DNA of 64,000 bases from Gammaproteobacteria bacterium (GTDB lineage Bacteria > Pseudomonadota > Gammaproteobacteria > Pseudomonadales > Azotimanducaceae): positions 27,810 through 91,809 of the forward strand of contig JAPOYI010000245.1 of the NCBI GenBank assembly GCA_026706665.1, given 5' to 3'. Positions 28,702 through 38,841 of this stretch are shown here, in pieces. The position numbers and the translations under genes are program-made. The notes beneath the pieces were generated by a model. That model had not been told where the DNA came from and made no database searches. It worked only from the letters and a program-made list of their open reading frames with translations. How positions within the stretch are numbered: position 1 is the first letter of the stretch; the number at the start of each line of letters is the position of its first letter.

Positions 28702-30300
28702 GTGTTCGCGAAAGTAGGGCTGGCGACTCTCGGTTTGCTGGTCACGCTCATGACTTCCGCAGCGGCGGCCGAATGCGATTCGACGCCCGGGGTCGACCGC
28801 TTCGCGAGATCCGGCTGGGGTTTCGGCGAACGCAACTTGCGCTTTCAGCCCGATACCGACATCGACCGCAGCAATGTCCAGAAGCTCGAGCTCGCGTGGG
28901 CGTTCGCGCTGGATGGCGGCATGTCGCCGCACTCCTACCCCCTGGTGACGGAAGACACCGTCTTCATCGGCACCCCCGCCGGCACGCTCTTCGCCCTGGA
29001 ACGGGATTCGGGCTGCGTCCGGTGGAAGCGGAAGTTCCGAAACGCTATCCGAACTGCCGTGATTCATGCAGAAATCGGGGGCGAGGAGAGGCTTGTCTTC
29101 GGAACCGGCGACGGTTGGGTGATAACCGCCGACGCCATCACGGGCGAACAGCTCTGGGAGACGGAAGTCAGGGACCATCCCCATGGCATCGTCACGGGCA
29201 CGCCCCTGTACCACGAGGGCCGCGTATACGCGCCGGTTTCCTCCTACGAACTCGCCGTCGCGATGGACGCGATGTACGAATGCTGCACGTTCCGAGGGTC
29301 CCTCGTCGCCCTCGACGCGGCAGACGGCACCGTGCGCTGGCGCACCCACACGATAGCCGAGGCGCCCGAGGTGACCGGTCGCCACTACGTGGTGGTCAAG
29401 GAATGGGGCCCCTCGGGTACGCCCATCTGGTCGGCGCCGACCATCGATGCGGCAACGGGACTCCTCTACGTCGGCACCGGAGAGAACTACACCGCGCCTG
29501 CAACGGCTACGAGCGATGCGATCATGGCGTTGCGCAGCGAAGACGGCGAGATTGCCTGGACGGAGCAATTCACCGCTAACGACACCTTCAACATGGCGTG
29601 CCTCATACCCGATCATCCAAGTTGTCCGGAGGAGGTCGGCCCCGACTACGACTTCGGTGCGCCACCTGTCCTTGCTCGCACACCGGACGGCGAGCAGATT
29701 CTGCTTGCGGGACAGAAATCCGGCGGCGTCTATGCCATGAAGCCGTATTCCGGCGAGCGCTTGTGGACGCTGCAACTCGGACGCGGCGGATACCTCGGCG
29801 GCGTGCATTGGGGCATGGCTGTGAACGAGCTCCTCGGGCTACTGTACGTGCCCATCAGCGACAGGCCGCTGGGCCCCGCCGCAAGCGACGAGTCGTTGCC
29901 CGGTCTGCATGCCCTGGAACTCCAGACCGGGGCCGTGCGTTGGTCCGCGATCAATCCGGATCGATGCAGGGGTCGCCAGGGTTGCGACCCGGGAATCTCC
30001 GCCGCCATTGTCGCAACGCCCGATCTCGTTTTCGCCGGCAGTCTCGATGGTCTCGTCTCGGCCTACGATGCACGGACTGGCGAGATCGCCTGGTCCTACG
30101 ACACCTGGCGCAAGTTCGACGGCGTCAACGGGGAAACGGCGGGGGGCGGATCCATCGACGTGCACGGCCCGATGGTCGCAGGCGACATGCTCCTGATTCA
30201 GAGTGGGTACGGACAGCACGGCCAGGCTGGCGGCAACGCCCTGCTCGCGTTTCGCCTGCCGAGTTCGACGGCGGATGCACAAAGGGTCTCGCCGGAGTAA
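28702..30300 (+). CDS. Exported PQQ-dependent dehydrogenase-like (beta-propeller) protein
   Basis: GTG start, signal peptide GLLVTLMTSAAAAECD, repeated GxxWxT blades (VYAPVSS, LFALERDSG, GVYAMKPYSGERLW). Confidence 0.8.
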   Translation: MFAKVGLATLGLLVTLMTSAAAAECDSTPGVDRFARSGWGFGERNLRFQPDTDIDRSNVQKLELAWAFALDGGMSPHSYPLVTEDTVFIGTPAGTLFALERDSGCVRWKRKFRNAIRTAVIHAEIGGEERLVFGTGDGWVITADAITGEQLWETEVRDHPHGIVTGTPLYHEGRVYAPVSSYELAVAMDAMYECCTFRGSLVALDAADGTVRWRTHTIAEAPEVTGRHYVVVKEWGPSGTPIWSAPTIDAATGLLYVGTGENYTAPATATSDAIMALRSEDGEIAWTEQFTANDTFNMACLIPDHPSCPEEVGPDYDFGAPPVLARTPDGEQILLAGQKSGGVYAMKPYSGERLWTLQLGRGGYLGGVHWGMAVNELLGLLYVPISDRPLGPAASDESLPGLHALELQTGAVRWSAINPDRCRGRQGCDPGISAAIVATPDLVFAGSLDGLVSAYDARTGEIAWSYDTWRKFDGVNGETAGGGSIDVHGPMVAGDMLLIQSGYGQHGQAGGNALLAFRLPSSTADAQRVSPE

Positions 30301-30332
30301 ATTGTCCCGAGCGAAATCTCCAAGGCCTCGAT

Positions 30333-31532
30333 ATGCCCGCACTCGATGGATTGCGAATCCTAGACCTGACGCAGTACGAAGCGGGGACATCCTGCACCCA
30401 GGCCCTCGCCTGGCTCGGCGCGGATGTCGTGAAAGTGGAGGCACCGGATCATGGGGACCCGGGGCGCGCCGTGGGACGAAGCCCGAACAAGGAGTACTCG
30501 GCCTATTTCTGCAACTGGAATGCGAACAAGCGCAGCGTCGCGCTGAATCTACGCGCGCCCGAGGGCCGGGAACTGCTGCTGCGCCTGCTGCCCAGGTTCG
30601 ACGTATTCGTCGAGAACTACGGTCCGGGCGTGATGGAGCGCCTCGATCTCGAATACCAGACCCTGAAGGCTGTCCACCCACCGTTGATATACGCATGCAT
30701 CAAGGGGTTCGGTTCGTCCGGACCGTATGCTGACTACAAGTGCTACGACATGGTGGCGCAGGCCGCGGCGGGTGCCATGTCGGTGACCGGGGAACCGGAC
30801 GGTCCGCCGTTGATCCCGGGCCCGACCACGGGGGACTCGGGCACGGGCGTGCAGATGGCGATGGCGATTCTCGCGGCCTACGTCCAGTGCTTGCGAACCG
30901 GCGAAGGCCAGCGGATCGAGATCTCGATGCAGGAAGCGATGACCTACTTCATGCGGACCCGCATCGCCCTGGGCGGGGCCTGGGGACGGACGGCCAGCGA
31001 GCGGCGCGGCAGGTCCGGCGGATGGCCGCCGGTGGACCTCTATCCCTGCAAGCCCTTCGGGCACAACGACTGGGTCTACATCATGCCGGTCACCGCGGAG
31101 CATTGGGACGGGCTGTGCGCCGCCAGCGAGCGCCCCGACCTGCTGGTCGATCCGCGTTTCGAGACCAACCGCCTGCGCTTTGCCAACGGCGAAGCGCTGT
31201 ATGAGGAGTTCGCCGCCTGGACCCGGAAGCACACGAAGTACGAAGTCATGGAGATTCTCGGTCCCGCGGGAATTCCCTGCGCCGCGTGCCTTGACACCGG
31301 CGAACTGCACAATGACCCGCACCTGCTGGCCAGAGATTTCGTCAAGCATCTCGATCACCCGATGCATGGGGAAGTGCCGTTGCTCGGCTTCGCCCCGAGG
31401 ATGTCGAATTCCGACGTGCCCCTGCGGGTCGCGCCACAGCTCGGGGAGCACACGGAGTCGGTACTGGGCGAGGAACTCGGTCTTGACGCGGCGGAACTAT
31501 CCTCCCTGCGGGAAGCGGGTTTCATCAGGTAG
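30333..31532 (+). CDS. CaiB/BaiF family III CoA-transferase
   Basis: LDGLRILDLTQYEAGTSCTQALAWLGADVVKVEAPDHGDPGR; NANKRSVALNLRAPEG. Confidence 0.9.
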   Translation: MPALDGLRILDLTQYEAGTSCTQALAWLGADVVKVEAPDHGDPGRAVGRSPNKEYSAYFCNWNANKRSVALNLRAPEGRELLLRLLPRFDVFVENYGPGVMERLDLEYQTLKAVHPPLIYACIKGFGSSGPYADYKCYDMVAQAAAGAMSVTGEPDGPPLIPGPTTGDSGTGVQMAMAILAAYVQCLRTGEGQRIEISMQEAMTYFMRTRIALGGAWGRTASERRGRSGGWPPVDLYPCKPFGHNDWVYIMPVTAEHWDGLCAASERPDLLVDPRFETNRLRFANGEALYEEFAAWTRKHTKYEVMEILGPAGIPCAACLDTGELHNDPHLLARDFVKHLDHPMHGEVPLLGFAPRMSNSDVPLRVAPQLGEHTESVLGEELGLDAAELSSLREAGFIR

Positions 31533-31556
31533 GCAGTGGCGCGAAGCGTCACGCCC

Positions 31557-33305
31557 TCATGCCGCCGGTCCGGGCGCATCGACCCGAATGGTCACGATGT
31601 CCATGTCGTAGTACTGCTGATGCAGGACGGAGGACGCGACGTGCCGCAATAACCGGAGTGAGACCTCCTGTTCCGCCGGAGCGCCGGCCGTGCGCTCGCC
31701 GAGCAGCGCGATCCGGTCCTGGAGGTTCTCCTCGCCCGTCGCAGCCACGAATTCAAGTACCGCCTGGTCATTCTCCTTGCGCGCGACGATCCGCAGGCGC
31801 CGGCGGTGTCCCTCGGTGGATTCGTCCCTTTCGATGAGCGTCAGCAGTGTTTCTTCGCTGGCTGCCTCGAGTCGGCTCACCATCGCCGCGTCCCACCTGC
31901 TGCGGGCTGCGAATGTGCCCAGGAACTCCCTGATCGCGGGCAGTGCCGAGACATCGAACTCCGTCTCTATCCGGGCGCGCCGTGGCGCCGTCAATTCGAG
32001 GAAAAGGGAAAGGATGATCGCGACCAAGCCGCCGGCCGTCATGCCGTTCTGCAGCAGGCCACCGGCGAATTCGGAGAAGTACTCGGGGAAAATCACGCCG
32101 TTCTGGAAGCCGACGCCGGTCCAGAACGCCAGGCCGGCGACCAGTCCATTGCGGTAGTCGATTCCGTTCTGGATGACGACTCTCATGCCTACCACGAAAA
32201 GCATCGCCATGAGCACGGTGACGTAGGCGGCTGCCACCGGCCCCGGGATTGCCAGGACGATTGCGAGTGCCTTGGGGAGGAACGCCAGCGCGATGAAGAT
32301 TGCGCCCACGGCAATGCCGACGCGGCGCGCGCCCACCCCGGTGAGTTCCGTCACCGAAACGCTCGTCGAGTATGTCGTGTTGGGCACGGTTCCTGCCAGC
32401 CCGGACAACAGGTTGCCCAACCCGTCCGCCGCCACCGCGCCCTGCACCGCGCGAAAGTCCACCGCGCGAGGCCTCCGCCGGGACACGTGCTGTATGGCGA
32501 TGGCATCGCCGACGGTCTCTATGGCGCCGACCAGAGTGACGAAAACGAAAGCCGGCAGCAGCGCCCAGAACACGGGGCTGAAACTGAGGTCGAGACCGGG
32601 CCAATCGCCGGTGGGAAGGCCGATCCACGCGGCTTCGACCACGAGGGAGGTCTGGTAGAGGCCGTAATGCCCTGCGACCGCAGAGCCCGCGAAGACACCG
32701 ATGACCGGCGCCCAGAGGCGCAGCGTTCCCTTCGCCTTCAGCGCGATCCCGGCGATGACGAGCAGGGTCGCGAGGGCGCTGACCGCCGCGGACTCCGTCG
32801 AGGCGCCTTCGGGTACCTCCTTCAGCATGTCGAAGATGATGGGCATGACCGTGACGGGTATCAGCATGATCACCGTGCCCGCGACGGCGGGCGTCAGAAT
32901 CTGCCGGAGCAGGGAGAGCCGCGTCGACAGGGCGAACTGGAAGAGCGACGAAATGACGACCAGGATGGCGAGCATCGCCGGTCCGCCCTCGGCGATCGCC
33001 GTGATGCAGACCGCGATGAAGGCGCCTGAGGTGCCCATCATCAGGACGTATCCGGCACCGACGCGGCCCACCCGGACGGCTTGAACGATCGTCGTGATTC
33101 CGCTGACCGCGACGGCTGCGAAAACGGCCCAGGACAGGAAGCTCTCGCTTCCGCCGGCCGCCCGGATCACGATCGCCGGAGTCAGCACCACGCCCGCAAT
33201 GGTGAGAATGGCGAGTTGAAGGCCGAGGCCGAAAGCGAGCGGTGCCGGGGGTTTTTCGTCGGCTTCGTAGCGAACGCTCGTGCGATCAGTCCGGTCGGCT
33301 TGCAT
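31557..33305 (-). CDS. Nucleobase:cation symporter-2 (xanthine/uracil permease) with C-terminal extension
   Basis: AIETVGDAIAIQHVSRRR, GLLSGLAGTVPNTTYS-type NCS2 motifs; C-terminal ~125 aa resembles a GHKL/HATPase-like domain. Confidence 0.85.
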   Translation of the reverse strand: MQADRTDRTSVRYEADEKPPAPLAFGLGLQLAILTIAGVVLTPAIVIRAAGGSESFLSWAVFAAVAVSGITTIVQAVRVGRVGAGYVLMMGTSGAFIAVCITAIAEGGPAMLAILVVISSLFQFALSTRLSLLRQILTPAVAGTVIMLIPVTVMPIIFDMLKEVPEGASTESAAVSALATLLVIAGIALKAKGTLRLWAPVIGVFAGSAVAGHYGLYQTSLVVEAAWIGLPTGDWPGLDLSFSPVFWALLPAFVFVTLVGAIETVGDAIAIQHVSRRRPRAVDFRAVQGAVAADGLGNLLSGLAGTVPNTTYSTSVSVTELTGVGARRVGIAVGAIFIALAFLPKALAIVLAIPGPVAAAYVTVLMAMLFVVGMRVVIQNGIDYRNGLVAGLAFWTGVGFQNGVIFPEYFSEFAGGLLQNGMTAGGLVAIILSLFLELTAPRRARIETEFDVSALPAIREFLGTFAARSRWDAAMVSRLEAASEETLLTLIERDESTEGHRRRLRIVARKENDQAVLEFVAATGEENLQDRIALLGERTAGAPAEQEVSLRLLRHVASSVLHQQYYDMDIVTIRVDAPGPAA

Positions 33306-33468
33306 GTGGCGAACTCTGGGCGAGGCAATGCCCCATTATGCGGGTAGCCTCGACCCGGTTTCCAATCCCGAGTCGAGTCAGACGTGACGGGCGGCGGTAG
33401 GGCACGTTGCCGCGACGCCGATTCGTTCGCCAGGTACTTGACGCGAAAACGGATGTCGTGAAAGGTCG

Positions 33469-33747
33469 ATGTCCGCTCGAGAGAGCAATCCGGCGCTCCG
33501 CTGGGGCGTGGACTTCAACCGCTGGATCGTGCCGGAGCAGCTTGAGGTGTTCCACGCCCACCAGTTGCTCGGCGTTCTGGATTCGGACCGAGGTCTCTCC
33601 TGGGACTCGGGCACGGGTGTTCGCCTGTACCTGAGCGAAAGCTGGAACATGAGCCTCCGCCTGGACGTCCAGCACGAAACGCAACCAGCGCCCGGCCGCA
33701 AGAGGACCGATGCGACGTCGATGATCGCCATCGGCGCCAGGTTTTAG
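33469..33747 (+). pseudogene. C-terminal fragment of a DUF481-family outer membrane protein
   Basis: WGVDFNRWIVPEQLEVFHAHQLLGVLDSDRGLSWDSGTGVRLYLSESWNMSLRLDVQHETQPAPGRKRTDATSMIAIGARF; N-terminal half absent. Confidence 0.55.
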
Positions 33748-35123
33748 GGCCTCGACGGCCCAAGGGCGTGCTCGCGCCTGAAGATCACCTCTCCGCCGAG
33801 AATCGTCGCCGCGACGTGTTCATGGCTGAGCGACTCCCGCGCCTCCTGCCAGCCGCGGTCCAACAGGCACATATCCGCCGCTTCGCCTACCGCGATACGG
33901 CGGGGTGCGCCGCCGGGATCCTCGGCCGGTGTCGTGAAGAGCGCAAGCGCCCTCTCCGGCGACAGGGATTCGTTCGGGCCGATCACGTTTCCGTCCCGGG
34001 TCCTTCGCGTCACTGCCGCCCGTATCGCCACCCAGGGGTCCGGCTCGCCGAACGGTGCGTCCGTCCCGCCACCGAGGTGCACGCCGGCATCGAGGAAACC
34101 GCGACAACGATACAGGTATGGATGATCGGCCGGTTCGACGTCCGCGAGGTACTGCTCGCCGCGTTCCAGGATGAAATTGGGTTGGGTGACCACACAGACG
34201 CCCGCCTCGACCACCAACCCCATCGTAGCATCATCGGTGACCGACGCATGTTCGATTCGATCCCCGGGCATTGTTCCGGCTTCCATCAGGGCGGACAGAG
34301 CGAACACGAGCTCGGTACGCGTTACACAGTGCGTCGCGGTGGGCCGACCGCGCCCGTGCGCTTCGGCGATCCGTGATCGCAACGCGTCGAAGTCCGGCAG
34401 CTCGTGCTCATCGAGCATGATCTTCAGCGTCCCCCGCGACAGGTGTTCTCCACCCATTGGACATACGCGCTGTCGGACCCCGGCGGCGGTAATCCTCGCG
34501 CCGGTTTCGTCGTCGTTCGAAGGGGTGGCGTCCGTCACCCCGGTGACCCCGTAACTTGCGAGCTCACGTGACACCGCCGCGAGATCGACGTCGGTGGCGA
34601 CGTGTTCGCGCAACCACTCGTCCTGGCGAAACAGGCGTCCGTTGAAATCGGCATCGAAGCCGAGCGTCTTCGCTGCGGCGGAGTTGACGAACCACATCTT
34701 CCCGGAGCGATGCTGTATGCGAACCGGACGGTCAGCGACCAGCGCGTCCAGCGACCGGCAGTCGAGCATCCCGGCCACGGATTCGTGGTAGCCGATGCCG
34801 CGGATCCATTCGCCGGTCGCCGCGCCTGCAAGGGCAGCGGCAAGCCCGTCCCGGTCGCTCACGTCGGGAGGGCCGCATTTGACAGATGCGCGCGCAGCGG
34901 CGAGAGCGAACAGGTGAATGTGATGATCGTGAAGTCCGGGAAGCAGGGCGCCGCCCCGCGCCTCGATGACATCTTCGTCGCGGGATGCGACGAGGCCGGT
35001 GCCGATTTCAGCGATGCGGCCATCGCGACAGCGCACGTGGGCGCGATCTGCGGCGAATTCTGCGTCGCGAATCAGCAGCGCGCGTTCAGGCGACGGACAG
35101 GAGCGCTTCGACACGGGTAACAT
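33744..35123 (-). CDS. Amidohydrolase family protein (YtcJ-like)
   Basis: IEARGGALLPGLHDHHIHLFALA, THCVTRTELVFALSAL, DAGVHLGGGTDAPFGEPDPW. Confidence 0.85.
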   Translation of the reverse strand: MLPVSKRSCPSPERALLIRDAEFAADRAHVRCRDGRIAEIGTGLVASRDEDVIEARGGALLPGLHDHHIHLFALAAARASVKCGPPDVSDRDGLAAALAGAATGEWIRGIGYHESVAGMLDCRSLDALVADRPVRIQHRSGKMWFVNSAAAKTLGFDADFNGRLFRQDEWLREHVATDVDLAAVSRELASYGVTGVTDATPSNDDETGARITAAGVRQRVCPMGGEHLSRGTLKIMLDEHELPDFDALRSRIAEAHGRGRPTATHCVTRTELVFALSALMEAGTMPGDRIEHASVTDDATMGLVVEAGVCVVTQPNFILERGEQYLADVEPADHPYLYRCRGFLDAGVHLGGGTDAPFGEPDPWVAIRAAVTRRTRDGNVIGPNESLSPERALALFTTPAEDPGGAPRRIAVGEAADMCLLDRGWQEARESLSHEHVAATILGGEVIFRREHALGPSRP

Positions 35124-35155
35124 CCAACTTTCGCGCTTGGGGCGAGGATTGACGA

Positions 35156-35422
35156 ATGTGCCGCAACATCAGGCCCCTGTTCAACTTCGAACCGCCGGCA
35201 ACCGCAACCGAAGTGGAGGCCGCGGCCATGCAGTACGTGCGCAAGGTGAGCGGTTTCAGAAAACCATCCCAGGCCAATCGCGAGGCGTTCGATGAGGCGG
35301 TGGCCGTCGTTGCCGCCGCGACTACCACGTTGCTGACGTCTCTTGTCACGAGTGCCCCGAGCCGAAACCGCGAGCTTGAAGCGGCCCGGGCCATGGCCCG
35401 GGCGAAGGCGCGATTCGGCTGA
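35156..35422 (+). CDS. DUF2277 family protein
   Basis: MCRNIRPLFNFEPPATATEVEAAAMQYVRKVSGFRKPSQAN... Confidence 0.88.
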   Translation: MCRNIRPLFNFEPPATATEVEAAAMQYVRKVSGFRKPSQANREAFDEAVAVVAAATTTLLTSLVTSAPSRNRELEAARAMARAKARFG

Positions 35423-35432
35423 TCTGTGGTCG

Positions 35433-36422
35433 GTGGGAACGCGCTTGGACAGCCTGCCGTCGATCGCCGCGCTGGTGGCGAGGCTGACGTCGCCCGCAGC
35501 GGCGGAGGCGTTCTCGCCACTCTGTGGAAGGCCCTACGCGCTGGTCGCACTCGATGGCGACGCGTCGGCTGCTGTTGCATATCGGCCCAACTGTCCGGTG
35601 ATCGGGATTGGCGATGTGGATGATCTCGATGCGGTGCCCGAACTGGTGGACGTGGCTGTCGAGTCGGACGGGCAGGCGGAGTTCGTGGCCGAAGCGATCG
35701 AACGCAATCCGATTGCCTCGATGACGCTCGTGGGCCTCCTGCGACACAACGAACGCGTCGCGACCGAGGATGCACTGCTTGCCGAGTCTCTCGCCTATTC
35801 AACCCTCCAGCATGGTGCGGAGTTCCAGTCTTGGCTTGCTTCGCGCCCGTCCCGCCGGATACCGCCCGACCCGGAGCCGCCCGTCATAGTTGATCGGGTG
35901 CACGATGTACTCCACATCGCGCTGAACCGGCCGAAGAGGCGCAATGCCTATTCGTCCGGTTTGCGCGATGCACTGTGCGAAGCGCTGTACCTCGTGGCAG
36001 ACGATCCCGGCATCGAGAAGGCGATCCTTCGCGGTGCGGGTGTCTGCTTCAGTGCTGGCGGCGACCTGGACGAGTTTGGCGAAGGGTCCGATGCGGGTCT
36101 CGCGCATGCGTCGCGTCTCACGCGCAGCGCAGGTGCCACGTTGCATGCGCTGCGCGATCGCGTGGAAGCGCGACTGCACGGCGCCTGCATCGGGGCCGGA
36201 ATCGAATTGCCGGCGTTCGTGAACCACGTCGTTGCGCGGGAAGACGCGTTTTTCCAACTCCCCGAGGTTTCCATGGGGCTCGTGCCCGGCGCCGGGGGAA
36301 CAGCCAGCATCCTGCCCCGCATCGGCCGCCGGCGACTGGCATACATGGCGTTGACCGGGGAACGCATCGATGCCGGGACGGCGCTCGAGTGGGGTCTCGT
36401 GGACGAGATCCAGCCTGGTTGA
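35433..36422 (+). CDS. Enoyl-CoA hydratase/isomerase family protein
   Basis: LHIALNRPKRRNAYSSGLRDALCEAL, FSAGGDLDEFG, ARLHGACIGAGIELPAF, PGAGGTASILPRIGRRRLAYMALTGERIDA; start uncertain. Confidence 0.88.
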   Translation: MGTRLDSLPSIAALVARLTSPAAAEAFSPLCGRPYALVALDGDASAAVAYRPNCPVIGIGDVDDLDAVPELVDVAVESDGQAEFVAEAIERNPIASMTLVGLLRHNERVATEDALLAESLAYSTLQHGAEFQSWLASRPSRRIPPDPEPPVIVDRVHDVLHIALNRPKRRNAYSSGLRDALCEALYLVADDPGIEKAILRGAGVCFSAGGDLDEFGEGSDAGLAHASRLTRSAGATLHALRDRVEARLHGACIGAGIELPAFVNHVVAREDAFFQLPEVSMGLVPGAGGTASILPRIGRRRLAYMALTGERIDAGTALEWGLVDEIQPG

Positions 36423-36434
36423 GTCCGAGCCGAG

Positions 36435-37460
36435 ATGGATCGTGTTCTGGAAATCGGCGGACTCGCCGCCGGGTATTGCGGACGGATGTTCGTGCAGGCG
36501 GGTTGCGAGGTCGTTCGCGTGGCGGCAGCCTCGCTGGCGCCGAGCGAGCACAGTTCCGACGCACTTGACGTTTATCTCCATGCCGGCAAGCGCCGGGTCC
36601 AAACAGATGACCTCAAGATCATCGGCGAACTCGCTAACAGGGCCGATGTCGTTGTTGCCGAAACACCTACTGCCCAGGGTCTGAAGGACCTGGGCTTCGA
36701 CGACTGGCGAGCGCCGGTAAAGGCGGCGATCACGCCCTTCGGTCGTACGGGACCGAAAAAAAACTGGAGCGCCACGCCCGGCACGCTTCTCGCGATGGGG
36801 GGATACACCTACCTCATGGGCGATGAGGACCGCGCACCCCTGACCCTGCCGGGTCACTACGCGGAGTTCCAGAGCGGCGGTTTCGCGTATACGGCGGCGA
36901 ATGCGAGTCGACTGGCCGAGGAAGAGAACGTTATCGACATCGGCATGTTCGAGTCCGTCATGGCCTTGAGCCAGTTCACGACGGTGATGTGGACCTGCGC
37001 GGGCGAGATACGCTCCCGCCACGGCAACGACTTCGTTTACGTCTCGCCGAGCAATCTCTATCGCTGCGCGGACGGCTGGGTCTATATCAACATCACCCCG
37101 CATTTCTGGGACGCCCTTGCCACGGCCGTCGATCGGCCGGAGCTCGTGGTCGACCCGCGCTTCGAGACGAATGCCGATCGCATGGCGAATCGGGAGGCGC
37201 TGAACGAGATCCTGGCCGAGGCCTTCGCGCCGATGTCGACCGCGGAGGTGCTCGCGCGCGCGACGGAGCACCGTTTCCCCTGCGGTGAACTCAAGACCTT
37301 CGACGAGGTGTTGCGCGACCCGCACCTGGCTGAGCGCGACTTCTGGCAGCAGGTGGAGAGCGCACATGGCCGGCTCGCCTCGCCCCGTATCGGGTGGCGG
37401 ATGCACGGGACATCCCCGCGACCTGCCGTTCTATCGGTACAGGAGCAACAGGGTGGCTGA
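36435..37460 (+). CDS. CaiB/BaiF family III CoA-transferase
   Basis: MDRVLEIGGLAAGYCGRMFVQAGCEVVRV...; DPRFETNADRMANREALNEILAEAF. Confidence 0.85.
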   Translation: MDRVLEIGGLAAGYCGRMFVQAGCEVVRVAAASLAPSEHSSDALDVYLHAGKRRVQTDDLKIIGELANRADVVVAETPTAQGLKDLGFDDWRAPVKAAITPFGRTGPKKNWSATPGTLLAMGGYTYLMGDEDRAPLTLPGHYAEFQSGGFAYTAANASRLAEEENVIDIGMFESVMALSQFTTVMWTCAGEIRSRHGNDFVYVSPSNLYRCADGWVYINITPHFWDALATAVDRPELVVDPRFETNADRMANREALNEILAEAFAPMSTAEVLARATEHRFPCGELKTFDEVLRDPHLAERDFWQQVESAHGRLASPRIGWRMHGTSPRPAVLSVQEQQGG

Positions 37461-38679
37461 CGGTCCGCTGCGGGGCGTGCGCGTTCTGGACCTGACCCAT
37501 GTCTGGGCCGGGCCGCTCGCGACGCGTTTCCTCGCGGATCTCGGCGCCGAGACGGTCAAGATCGAATCGCCGATGGGCAGGGGGCCGAGAGATTACCCCG
37601 TGAACGAGGTCGCGTACGGCTGGATTGGCGGCGATTCCGGCGACGAGCCGTGGAACCGGAACGCGATCTTCGTAAAGCAGCAGCGCAACAAGCAGAGCGT
37701 TGCCATTGACCTGAAGACCGACGCGGGCCGGGAAACGTTCCTGGGTCTGGTGCGGGTAGCCGACGTGGTGATCGAGAACTTTCACTCCGTCACCATGCCG
37801 AAGCTCGGTCTCTCCTGCGATGTCCTTGCGGCGGAGAATCCATCCATCATCTACGTCGCAATGCCCGGCTACGGACTCGAAGGGCCGTACAGCCAGCGCG
37901 TGGCGTTCGGTCCCGCGGTCGAGGCGATGAGCGGGCTGTCGGACGTGATGGGTTATGGACCGGACGAGCCGCGCAATACCGCCATGGCGTTGATGGACCC
38001 GGTGGCCGCCGTCAGCGCGGCGGCGGGCGTCGTGACCGCGCTGCGCCGGCGCAGGAAGACGGGCAAGGGGGCCTTCATCGAAATGTCCCTGCACGATGCC
38101 GCCGTTTCCTTTTGCGGTGCCTGGTTGGTCGACCGCCAACTCGGAAACCCGCTTGAGCGGCTCGCCAACGGCCATCCCGAAATGGCGCCCCACGGTGTCT
38201 ATCCGAGCGCGGGAGAAGACGAATGGATCGCCATCGCATGCCGTGACGACGGCGAGTGGAGGTCGCTCTGCTCCGTCGTCCCGGGACTCGACGCCGATGC
38301 CGATTTCGTGACGCGGCGCCGAGACCGCTCGGAAATCGATGCGCTGATCTCCGGTTGGACCGCATGCCGTGACAAGCGGGCCGCTGCGGAAGCGCTGCAA
38401 GTGGCGGGCGTCCCGGCGGGTCCGGTCAACACGACCCCGGACATGCTGGGCGATCCGCAATCGCGCGAACGGGGGTTCTTCGTGCCCATCGAAGCCGGGC
38501 CGACACCGATGCCGGGCAATCCAATGAAGATGAACGGCATATCCAGCGCCGACTGGACGCCGTGTCCGAAACTCGGCGCGGACAACGCGACCGTATTGAA
38601 AGGCTGGCTCGACTATTCGGATGACGAGGTCGCGGAACTCGAGCGCGCTGGCGTGATCGTGGATCGACCGCCGCGATAG
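37453..38679 (+). CDS. CaiB/BaiF family III CoA-transferase
   Basis: GTG start overlapping upstream stop; GVRVLDLTHVWAGPLATRFLADLGAETVKIESPMGRGPRD. Confidence 0.9.
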   Translation: MADGPLRGVRVLDLTHVWAGPLATRFLADLGAETVKIESPMGRGPRDYPVNEVAYGWIGGDSGDEPWNRNAIFVKQQRNKQSVAIDLKTDAGRETFLGLVRVADVVIENFHSVTMPKLGLSCDVLAAENPSIIYVAMPGYGLEGPYSQRVAFGPAVEAMSGLSDVMGYGPDEPRNTAMALMDPVAAVSAAAGVVTALRRRRKTGKGAFIEMSLHDAAVSFCGAWLVDRQLGNPLERLANGHPEMAPHGVYPSAGEDEWIAIACRDDGEWRSLCSVVPGLDADADFVTRRRDRSEIDALISGWTACRDKRAAAEALQVAGVPAGPVNTTPDMLGDPQSRERGFFVPIEAGPTPMPGNPMKMNGISSADWTPCPKLGADNATVLKGWLDYSDDEVAELERAGVIVDRPPR

Positions 38680-38736
38680 CCATGTTGCCTTGTTCGCTCT
38701 CCGGCACGTGCTTACAATGCACGCCGCTCGCGACCA

Positions 38737-38812
38737 GGGTCGTTAGCTCAGTTGGTAGAGCAGCGGGCTTTTAACCCGTTGGTCCTGGGTTCGAGTCCCA
38801 GACGGCCCACCA
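38737..38812 (+). tRNA. tRNA-Lys (anticodon TTT)
   Basis: gggtcgttagctcagttggtagagcagcgggcttttaacccgttggtcctgggttcgagtcccagacggcccacca: paired acceptor stem, CTTTTAA loop, encoded CCA. Confidence 0.97.
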
Positions 38813-38841
38813 AATCCACTCTCTTGAAGCAGGTCACGCGC

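Noticed and set aside
35799-37406. 535-aa minus-strand ORF
   Set aside because: Antisense to enoyl-CoA hydratase and CoA-transferase genes
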